Of a stretch of 64,000 bases of DNA, positions 1 through 6,196 are shown one piece after another (position 1 is the first letter of the stretch; each line of letters starts with the position of its first letter). The notes below the pieces were generated by a model. The model had not been told where the DNA came from, searched no databases, and was given only the letters and a program-made list of their open reading frames with translations. A program made the translations under genes and the position numbers. Location of the stretch: assembly GCA_021287075.1 (NCBI GenBank), contig JAJTBD010000009.1, forward strand, positions 62,001-126,000. Direction: 5' to 3'. This stretch comes from Micrococcales bacterium (GTDB lineage Bacteria > Actinomycetota > Actinomycetes > Actinomycetales > Dermatophilaceae).

Positions 1-2
1 TT

Positions 3-689
3 CCCGACCAGGAGCTGCGTCGGGCCTGGCTGGCCGTGTCCTACCTCGTGGAATACCCGACGCAGGAGCTGCTGGAGCGCCTCCCGGCGATCCGCGCCGC
101 TGTGGAGGCGTGCCCCGCAGCGGTGAGCGAGCCCGTGGGCCGCCTCACGGCATACCTCTCCTCCACGCCGCTCCAGGCGCTCCAGGAGGACTTCGTCGAG
201 ACCTTCGACCACACCCGCCGCTGCTGCCTCTACCTGACCTACTTCGCCTGCGGTGACACCCGCAAGCGGGGTGTGGCGCTGGTGCAGTTCAAGCAGGCCT
301 ACCGCAAGGCGGGCCTCGAGTTCGACGGCGCGGAGCTGCCCGACCACCTGGCGGTCGTGCTTGAGTTCGGCGGCACCGGCGACGTCGACGCCGCGTGGAA
401 GCTCCTCAATGACCACCGCGCCGGCATCGAGATGCTGCGGATCGCCCTGCAGGACAGGGAGTCTCCCTGGGCCGACGCAATCCTCGCGCTGTGCGCCACG
501 CTCCCGGAGCTCGAGGGCGAGGAGTCCGAGGCGGTCGCCCGCCTCATCGAGCAGGGGCCGCCCAGCGAGGGTGTCGGCCTGGATGCCTACAGCACCGACC
601 CGAGCATGGACCCGCGCATCAACCCCCACCCCGACGACATCGAGCCGGTCAACCTCGGCATGCACATCCCGGTAGGAGCGAACTCGTGA
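3..689 (+). CDS. narJ: NarJ, nitrate reductase assembly chaperone (5' end outside window)
   Basis: Cytoplasmic chaperone that helps insert the molybdenum cofactor into the nitrate reductase alpha subunit NarG; it is not part of the final enzyme. The visible product has the NarJ core (YLVEYPTQELLERLP near the start, then FVETFDHTRRCCLYLTYF). The frame is open to the left edge, and the residues before the GTG at 36 (RRAWLAVSYLVEYP) resemble family N-termini, so the true start probably lies just outside the window; GTG 36 is an alternative. The stop overlaps the narI start (GTGA), indicating translational coupling in a narGHJI operon whose narGH would lie upstream, unseen. About 217 residues or slightly more, usual for the family. 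Confidence 0.9.
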   Translation, partial: PDQELRRAWLAVSYLVEYPTQELLERLPAIRAAVEACPAAVSEPVGRLTAYLSSTPLQALQEDFVETFDHTRRCCLYLTYFACGDTRKRGVALVQFKQAYRKAGLEFDGAELPDHLAVVLEFGGTGDVDAAWKLLNDHRAGIEMLRIALQDRESPWADAILALCATLPELEGEESEAVARLIEQGPPSEGVGLDAYSTDPSMDPRINPHPDDIEPVNLGMHIPVGANS

Positions 690-1432
690 AGAACTTCCTG
701 TGGGTGATCTTCCCCTACATCTGCCTCGCGATCTTCGTCGTCGGGCACTTCTGGCGCTACAAGTACGACAAGTTCGGCTGGACGACCCGCTCGTCGCAGC
801 TCTATGAGACCGGCCTGCTCCGCTGGGGCAGCCCCCTCTTCCACTTCGGCATGCTCGGCGTCGTCATGGGCCACGTGATGGGCCTGCTCGTGCCGCAGAG
901 CTGGACCGACGCGATCGGCCTGGACCGCCACACCTATCACCTGATCGCGCTCATCGGCGGCATCCCCGCGGGCGTCGCGGCGGTCGTGGGCATGCTGATC
1001 CTGATCTACCGGCGCCGCACGGTCGGCCCGGTCTTCAGCGCGACGACGGTCAACGACAAGGTCATGTATCTGTTCCTGGCCGCGGTCATCCTGCTCGGCA
1101 TCTGGAACACCATCGCCGGCTCGCTGCTCCAGTTCGGCGGCGAGTACAACTACCGCGACGGTGTCTCCCCGTGGTTCCGCAGCATCTTCACCCTCCAGCC
1201 CGACGCCGACCTGATGGCCGGCGCGCCGCTCGGCTTCAAGATCCACGCCCTGCTCGCGTTCACGCTGTTCGCGCTCTGGCCGTTCACCCGGCTCGTGCAC
1301 GTCTTCAGCGCGCCGCTGGGCTACCTCACCCGCCCCTACATCGTCTATCGCTCCAAGGACGAGCGGGTGGGCTCCGGCGTCGGCAGCCGGGCCCCGCAGC
1401 GCGGCTGGGACAAGTCCGAGCTCAAGCGGTGA
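686..1432 (+). CDS. narI: NarI, respiratory nitrate reductase gamma subunit (cytochrome b)
   Basis: Membrane di-heme cytochrome b that takes electrons from quinol and passes them to NarH and NarG. The product is 248 residues with five predicted membrane segments. Four histidines match the E. coli heme ligands: H53 and H63 in the second segment (LFHFGMLGVVMGH), and H187 and H205 in the last (KIHALLAF and RLVHVF). The open frame extends upstream inside narJ, but the GTG at 686 is preceded by GGTAGGAG and overlaps the narJ stop, so it is the chosen start. Its own stop overlaps the moeA start. Expression under low oxygen with nitrate is expected from the family but no such site lies in the window. 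Confidence 0.95.
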   Translation: MKNFLWVIFPYICLAIFVVGHFWRYKYDKFGWTTRSSQLYETGLLRWGSPLFHFGMLGVVMGHVMGLLVPQSWTDAIGLDRHTYHLIALIGGIPAGVAAVVGMLILIYRRRTVGPVFSATTVNDKVMYLFLAAVILLGIWNTIAGSLLQFGGEYNYRDGVSPWFRSIFTLQPDADLMAGAPLGFKIHALLAFTLFALWPFTRLVHVFSAPLGYLTRPYIVYRSKDERVGSGVGSRAPQRGWDKSELKR

Positions 1433-2691
1433 CCGAGCAGGACCACGAGGCGCGGGGCCAGACGGCTCCGCGCCTCGCCCTGTCGGTGGCGGCCTATCGC
1501 GACGAGCTGCTGCGGCTGGTGCGGCCGCTCCCGGCGGTCGAGGCGCCACTGGCCGACGCGCTGGGGCTGACCCTGGCCGCGGATCTGCTTGCGGGAGAGT
1601 CGCTTCCGCGCTGGCCGGCGTCGGCGATGGATGGGTATGCCGTGCGCCAGGCCGACCTCGCAGGTGACACCCCCGGTGGGGTCACCCTCCGGGTCGTGGC
1701 CACCGTGCCCGCCGGCTCCGCGGACGACCCCGCGCTCGCGCCCGGCGAGGCAAGTCGGATCATGACCGGCGCCCCCGTGCCGAGCGACGCCGACACCGTC
1801 GTGCCGGTCGAGCTCACCGACGGCGGCACCGAGACCGTCCGCGTGCTCTCGGCCCCCGTGGCGGGCGAGGGCGCCCACATCCGCCGGCCCGGTGAGGACA
1901 CCAGCGCCGGCCTGCTCGTGAGCGCGACCGGCACCCGACTCGGCCCGCACCACCTGGCCGCCGCGGCAGCCACCGGCTGTGCGAGCGCGACCGTGCACCG
2001 TGCGCCCGTCGTCGCGGTCGTCTCGACCGGTGACGAGCTCGTGCGGCCCGGGAGCAGCCTGCGCCGCGGACAGATCTATGAGTCCAACTCCGCCTATCTG
2101 GCGGGGATGGTGCTGCGGGAGAACGGCATCGCGCTCGCCTCCCCCGCTGCGCCCGATCAGCCGGAGGCGCTCGCGGAACTGCTCGCCGGGCTCGCCTCGG
2201 ACGCCGACCTCGTGGTGCTGACCGGTGGGGTGAGCGTGGGGGCCTTCGACGTCGTGAAGCAGACGCTGTCCGTTCTGCCGCAGTCGTGGTTCGGCCCCGT
2301 CGCGATGAAGCCGGGCAAGCCGCAGGGCTGGGCCCGGTGGCATGACGGCACGCCGCTGCTCGCGCTGCCCGGCAACCCCGTCGCCGCGGCCGTCTCCGCC
2401 GAGGCCTTCCTGCGTCCCATGCTGGCGGCCATGCAGGGCCGGCACTCCACTGCCGCACGGTATGCCGTCGTCGACGTGCCGTGGCCGGCGCGGCCCGGTA
2501 CCACCCACTTCATGCCAGTCGTCTGCCGCGAGACCGACGACGCGCGCACGCACATCTCGCCCGCCCATGCCGGCGGGATGGGCTCCCACCTGGTCACCTC
2601 GCTCGCCCAGGCCGATGCCTTTGCCGTCGTCGATGCCGACATCGTCTCGATCGATCCCGGGATGGTGCTGCCCATCCTCCCGCTGCCATGA
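1429..2691 (+). CDS. moeA: MoeA, molybdopterin molybdenumtransferase
   Basis: Inserts molybdenum into adenylylated molybdopterin, a late step of cofactor synthesis needed by nitrate reductase. The 420-residue product shows the family signatures SAMDGYAV near residue 65, the TGDE of domain III (VVSTGDELV) and TGGVSVGAFD, followed by LPGNPVAAAVSAEAFLRP and the C-terminal beta-barrel domain. The frame is open much further upstream, but GTG 1429 overlaps the narI stop by four bases and gives a normal N-terminus, so I start there. Its position directly after narI ties the cofactor supply to nitrate reductase. Full length, with no missing motif seen. Confidence 0.93.
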   Translation: MTEQDHEARGQTAPRLALSVAAYRDELLRLVRPLPAVEAPLADALGLTLAADLLAGESLPRWPASAMDGYAVRQADLAGDTPGGVTLRVVATVPAGSADDPALAPGEASRIMTGAPVPSDADTVVPVELTDGGTETVRVLSAPVAGEGAHIRRPGEDTSAGLLVSATGTRLGPHHLAAAAATGCASATVHRAPVVAVVSTGDELVRPGSSLRRGQIYESNSAYLAGMVLRENGIALASPAAPDQPEALAELLAGLASDADLVVLTGGVSVGAFDVVKQTLSVLPQSWFGPVAMKPGKPQGWARWHDGTPLLALPGNPVAAAVSAEAFLRPMLAAMQGRHSTAARYAVVDVPWPARPGTTHFMPVVCRETDDARTHISPAHAGGMGSHLVTSLAQADAFAVVDADIVSIDPGMVLPILPLP

Positions 2692-2701
2692 GTCGGCGGT
2701 C

Positions 2702-3370
2702 ATGAACAGCGGCGCCCGGTGGGATGCGGTCGTCCTGGCCGGCGGCCGAGGCAGCCGGCTCGGCGAGGCGACCAAGCCCGCGGTCGTCGTCGGCGGCATA
2801 CCCCTGCTCGACCGCGTCCTGGCCGGGGTCCGCGCCGCCCGGCAGGTCGTGGTGGTCGGGGAGCGCGCCCAGCTCGGCGACACGAGGCTGTCCGAGGGGG
2901 TGGCGCTGACGCGTGAGGAGCCGCCCTTCGGCGGTCCGGCCGCAGGTGTCGCTGCCGCGCTGGCGGCGCTGGCCGCTGGCGGGGACACTGCGCCGTGGAC
3001 CGCGCTGCTCGCCTGCGACCTGCCGCGCGCCCCGGAGGCGCTGGAGGCGCTGCTCGGCGCGCTCGAGGGCACCGACGACCCCAGCGTGGACGGGCTGGCC
3101 CTGGTCGACGACACCGGCCGCACCCAGTGGCTGCTGGGCCTCTATCGCACCGCCTCGCTGCGGCGCGCCCTTGACGAGCTGGGCCCCCCGCAGGACCGGT
3201 CGATGCGGGCCCTGCTCGCCCCGCTGCGGCTGCGCACCGTCGAGGGGTGGGAGCACACCACCGGCGACGTCGACACCTGGGCCGATGTCGCCGCCTGGGA
3301 TGCCGTTCTGGCCCAAGGACATCCGACACAAGGCGACACGATCACACCCGAGGAGAGGGAGCACCGATGA
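2702..3370 (+). CDS. mobA: MobA-like molybdenum cofactor nucleotidyltransferase
   Basis: Nucleotidyltransferase of the MobA type, which attaches GMP to the molybdenum cofactor to make the dinucleotide form used by nitrate reductase. The 222-residue product begins WDAVVLAGGRGSRLG, the nucleotide-binding signature, followed by a lysine in ATKPAVVV, and has LLACDLPRAP in the middle, the metal-binding aspartate region of this fold. The start is the ATG at 2702, eleven bases after the moeA stop; frames open further upstream are antisense-like noise within moeA. The stop overlaps the next gene. A related NTP transferase with another cofactor substrate cannot be excluded, but the neighbours favour MobA. 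Confidence 0.85.
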   Translation: MNSGARWDAVVLAGGRGSRLGEATKPAVVVGGIPLLDRVLAGVRAARQVVVVGERAQLGDTRLSEGVALTREEPPFGGPAAGVAAALAALAAGGDTAPWTALLACDLPRAPEALEALLGALEGTDDPSVDGLALVDDTGRTQWLLGLYRTASLRRALDELGPPQDRSMRALLAPLRLRTVEGWEHTTGDVDTWADVAAWDAVLAQGHPTQGDTITPEEREHR

Positions 3371-3621
3371 GTGACCTGCACGAGACCGAGGCCCGCTGGC
3401 ACGCATGGGTCAGCGAGGTCTGCGCCGAGCTGGGAGTGGATCCCGCGCTGGTGGACATCGAGCTGATCCACCGGCTCACCAAGGAGGTGGCCCACCGCGG
3501 TGAGCGCCCGATGGCCCCGGTCAGCGCCTACATCCTCGGCATGGCCGTCGGACAGGGCGGGGGCGCGCCCGCGGCCCTGTCCGAGCAGATCATCGCTCGG
3601 CTGCCTGCGGCGCAGGAGTGA
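3367..3621 (+). CDS. DUF6457 small protein of molybdenum-cofactor loci
   Basis: An 84-residue protein of unknown molecular function. It starts MSDLHETEARWHAWVSEVC and contains LIHRLTKEVAHRGERPMAPVSAY, which I recognise as the DUF6457 pattern that in actinobacteria often follows molybdenum-cofactor genes. It is predicted helical and cytoplasmic, without a signal peptide or membrane segment. The ATG overlaps the mobA stop by four bases, so it is the last gene of the nar-moe-mob transcription unit. Its 3' end overlaps the convergent hemerythrin gene by about 32 bases. A role in handling or storing the cofactor is a guess from position only. Confidence 0.8.
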   Translation: MSDLHETEARWHAWVSEVCAELGVDPALVDIELIHRLTKEVAHRGERPMAPVSAYILGMAVGQGGGAPAALSEQIIARLPAAQE

Positions 3622-4039
3622 GCTCGGCGGCCTCCTCCCAGTCGGCACCGGTCAGCTGGACCGCTGCTGCTGGGAAGAGGCCGTTCTCCTCTTTGTCGAT
3701 GTGAGCCCGCAGGTCCTCGATGAACTGGTCGAGCTGGCCGAGATCCCCATCGGCCAGGGCCAGCAGTTGCGCGTCGAGCGTGCCGTGCTCGGTGCAGAGG
3801 GTCTGGATGTGCTCGGCGAACTCCTCCTCGCGGGCGAGGATGTGGAAGATGCCCTTCTCCTCGGCCTCGGCGTGCGGGAAGAGCAGGCCCTTGAGGACCA
3901 GTGCGGTGCGCCGCACCTCCGGGAGGTCGCCGGCCTCGCAGGCGCGGCGCAGGTCACCGGAGGCGTTGATGATGTCGACGTGCTCCTCGGTGAAGCGACC
4001 GATGAGGGTGATCGACTGGCAGCCGCAGTAGGAGCACAT
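3590..4039 (-). CDS. Hemerythrin HHE-domain protein
   Basis: A 149-residue four-helix protein that would bind a non-heme di-iron centre. Candidate ligands are visible in order: EEHVDII, LLFPHAEAEEKGIF, TEHGTLDAQ and LRAHIDKEENGLFP, matching the histidine and carboxylate spacing of hemerythrins. It begins MCSYCGC, a short cysteine-rich start seen in some relatives. Members of this family sense or carry oxygen or nitric oxide or help repair iron-sulfur centres; which applies here is unknown. Its start overlaps the DUF2249 stop, so the two are made as one unit, placed between nitrate reductase and a nitrite-reductase-like gene. That makes defence against nitric oxide a reasonable inference. Confidence 0.85.
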   Translation of the reverse strand: MCSYCGCQSITLIGRFTEEHVDIINASGDLRRACEAGDLPEVRRTALVLKGLLFPHAEAEEKGIFHILAREEEFAEHIQTLCTEHGTLDAQLLALADGDLGQLDQFIEDLRAHIDKEENGLFPAAAVQLTGADWEEAAELTPAPQAAER

Positions 4040-4362
4040 CAGGCGCGTCGGGCCAGCTTGAGGCGCCAGACCTCGGGGCCCTCCTGGAGATAGGTCACCT
4101 CGACATTGTCGCCCTCGCGCTCGGCCAGCTGGGCCAGCAGCGGCTTGGGGTCGTGCGGCGCGACGAGCACCATCGCGGCACCCGGGCGGACCTGGGCGAG
4201 CGCACCGAAGATGGCGCCGTGCCGCACGGCATGCGGGATGGCGCGGGCATCGAGCTCGGGCAGGGACTCGTCGACACAGCCGCAGGCGCAGCCCGAGGAC
4301 TTCTCCTGGATCGGCAGCGAGGGGCGGGCGTCGGCGGGCGAGGTGTTTTCCACGGTGTCCAT
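4039..4362 (-). CDS. DUF2249 domain protein
   Basis: A 107-residue cytoplasmic protein with an N-terminal cysteine cluster (GCACGCV) followed by the DUF2249 core: LPELDARAIPHAVRHGAIFGAL, then MVLVAPHDPKPLLAQL and a C-terminal EVWRLKL strand. DUF2249 domains are TusA-like small folds and often sit with hemerythrins and nitric-oxide genes. The ATG at 4362 is chosen because upstream frame extension has no homology and crosses the divergent regulator. The stop overlaps the hemerythrin start. It is transcribed divergently from the winged-helix regulator across a 78-bp gap that holds a repeated 13-bp motif, so it is a probable target of that regulator. Confidence 0.8.
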   Translation of the reverse strand: MDTVENTSPADARPSLPIQEKSSGCACGCVDESLPELDARAIPHAVRHGAIFGALAQVRPGAAMVLVAPHDPKPLLAQLAEREGDNVEVTYLQEGPEVWRLKLARRA

Positions 4363-4449
4363 GTGAAAAATGTATCCCCGCGAAGTCCCTTGGGCCAAAC
4401 CCGGATTGAGTGTGCCTGGCACCTTAACTACAGTGGCCATGTGAATAAT
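4359..4449. promoter_or_regulatory. Divergent promoter with two direct repeats CCATGTGAAWAAT
   Basis: The region between the DUF2249 gene and the divergent regulator carries CCATGTGAAAAAT at 4359-4371 and CCATGTGAATAAT at 4437-4449. The copies agree at 12 of 13 positions and lie 78 bp apart in the same orientation, each overlapping a start codon. They are the AT-richest stretches nearby. The placement suggests operator sites through which the regulator controls itself and the DUF2249/hemerythrin pair. No strong -10/-35 pair stands out by eye. The operator role is an inference. Confidence 0.45.
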
Positions 4450-5100
4450 CTCGAGTCCGGCACGACGGGCCCCCGCGTCGCCGACGGCGGCTCCACTCGT
4501 GAGGTGGTCCTCGACCTCGTGGCACAGGCCGACACGCCCCTGACCATCGAGCAGGTGGCCACCCGGCTCGGCCGCCACGCCAACACCGTGCGGGTCCACC
4601 TCGAGGCCCTCGTGGCCTCGGGCCAGCTGACCCGCCAGCCCCTCGAGAAGGCCGGTCGCGGCCGCCCCGCCTGGACCTATGCCCCCGCACCGGATGCCCT
4701 GCCGCCGGCGGACTACCGTCACCTCGCGGTCGTCCTCGCCGACGCGGTCCGCGCCACAGCAGGCGACCCGGCCGAGGCTGCCCAGCGCATCGGCCGCCAG
4801 TGGGGCGCGCGCATGTGCGCACACCGCGAGTCACCGGCCCAGCCCTCGCGGGATGCCGCCACCGGCCAGGTGATCGCCGATCTCGAGCGCATGGGATTCG
4901 ACCCAGAGCGCTACTCCCACAGCGAGATCCGACTGCGAGCCTGCCCCCTCATCGACGCCGCCCGCGACAACCGCGATGTGGTGTGCGGCATCCACCAGGG
5001 CATGCTCCAGACCATCGCGGAGACCGCGGGGGCCAGTGGCCGGCTCACCCTCGAGCCCTTCGGCGCCCCGAGCGCCTGCGTCGTGCACGTCCCTGCCTGA
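4441..5100 (+). CDS. Winged-helix regulator with four C-terminal cysteines (probable iron-sulfur sensor)
   Basis: A 219-residue DNA-binding regulator. Residues 20-80 form an ArsR/MarR-type winged helix (LTIEQVATRLGRHANTVRVH, then GRGRPAWTY, the wing). The C-terminal half has cysteines C126, C168, C182 and C213; C168 and C182 are separated by 13 residues, similar to the spacing in the iron-sulfur repressor SufR. Binding a redox or nitric-oxide sensitive cluster is therefore likely but unproven. The GTG at 4441 is used because it follows the divergent gap. It overlaps one copy of the 13-bp repeat, consistent with autoregulation. The membrane protein and copper oxidase genes follow with almost no gap, making it the first gene of that unit. 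Confidence 0.8.
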   Translation: MNNLESGTTGPRVADGGSTREVVLDLVAQADTPLTIEQVATRLGRHANTVRVHLEALVASGQLTRQPLEKAGRGRPAWTYAPAPDALPPADYRHLAVVLADAVRATAGDPAEAAQRIGRQWGARMCAHRESPAQPSRDAATGQVIADLERMGFDPERYSHSEIRLRACPLIDAARDNRDVVCGIHQGMLQTIAETAGASGRLTLEPFGAPSACVVHVPA

Positions 5101-5101
5101 C

Positions 5102-6196
5102 GTGGCACCCGAGACCACCCGCACCCGGGGGCTCTTCCTCCTCCCCGCCGGCCTGTCGATGCTTGCCGGGCTCGACGCCGGGCTCCTGCGCGCCGGCCTG
5201 CCGGCCCCCGCCCGCGGCGCGAGCCTCGCCGACCGCCACGGCATGCTCATGGCCCTGGGCTTCCTCGGCACCGTGATCGCGCTCGAGCGGGCGGTGGCCC
5301 TCCGCGAGACCATCGGGTATGCCGCGCCGCTGCTCCTCGGTCTCGGCGGGCTCCTGCTCGCCGCCGGCGCCTCGGCCGACGCGGCCGCCCTGCTCCTCGC
5401 CGAGGGCGCGATCGCCCTCGCCCTGGTCCTCCTCGCGCTCTATCGCCGCTCGAGTGACCCGGTCGTGCTCGCGCAGGGCATCGCCGCGGTCTGCGCGCTC
5501 GTGGCCGTCGTCGCCTGGCACCGCTCGGGGATGCCCGCGGCCGTCCCGGCGCTCGCGGCATACCTCGTCCTGACGATCGCCGCCGAGCGCATCGAGCTCG
5601 CGCGGCTGACGATGCCCGCCTCTGCCGGCACGACCCTGGCGGTCGGCGCCTGCCTCACGCTGGTCGCGCTGCCTCTGGTGTGGCTCTGGCCCGCCACCGT
5701 CCGCGGGCTGGGCCTGGCCGTCATCGTCCTCGTGGCCTGGCTGGTGCGGGCAGATGTGGCCCGACACACCGTCCGCGCGACGGGCCTGCCGCGATACTCC
5801 GCCGCAGCGATGCTCCTCGGCTATGCCTGGCTCGGGCTCGCCGGCGTCCTGTGGGTGCTGCGCGGCCACGTGGGCAGCGGCGGGGCCTATGACGCGATCG
5901 TCCACGCGGTCTTTGTGGGCTTCGGTCTGTCGATGGTGATGGCGCACGCCCCGGTGATCCTGCCCGCGGTCCTGCGACGTCCGCTCCCCTATCGCGCCGT
6001 GCTGTGGCTGCCGCTGGCGGCGCTCCACCTCACCCTCGCCGTCCGCGTCGGGGGCGATCTCCAGCGACTCCTCGACGTTGATCGGATCTCGTTGTGGCGC
6101 AGCGGTGTTGCCGGCACTGCCGTCGCACTCCTGCTCTTTGTCCTCACCGCGGCCGCCGTGGCCGCCACCGCTCCCACCCGGAGGAAGCACCCATGA
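5102..6196 (+). CDS. Polytopic membrane protein, NnrS-like
   Basis: A 364-residue integral membrane protein with about ten to twelve hydrophobic segments. The motif HAVFVGFGLSMVMAHAPVILP with two histidines near residue 270 resembles the heme/copper-linked NnrS family of nitric-oxide response proteins, but overall similarity is judged by eye only. It starts at GTG 5102, one base after the regulator stop, and its stop overlaps the start of the copper oxidase (ATGA), so the two proteins are made together and may form a complex. A role in electron delivery to, or assembly of, the copper oxidase is plausible. Confident as a gene, modest for the family. Confidence 0.7.
   Translation: MAPETTRTRGLFLLPAGLSMLAGLDAGLLRAGLPAPARGASLADRHGMLMALGFLGTVIALERAVALRETIGYAAPLLLGLGGLLLAAGASADAAALLLAEGAIALALVLLALYRRSSDPVVLAQGIAAVCALVAVVAWHRSGMPAAVPALAAYLVLTIAAERIELARLTMPASAGTTLAVGACLTLVALPLVWLWPATVRGLGLAVIVLVAWLVRADVARHTVRATGLPRYSAAAMLLGYAWLGLAGVLWVLRGHVGSGGAYDAIVHAVFVGFGLSMVMAHAPVILPAVLRRPLPYRAVLWLPLAALHLTLAVRVGGDLQRLLDVDRISLWRSGVAGTAVALLLFVLTAAAVAATAPTRRKHP

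Noticed and set aside
3590-3621. Sequencing error causing overlap of the DUF6457 and hemerythrin genes
   Set aside because: Both proteins have normal full-length ends; a 32-base convergent overlap is common in compact genomes.
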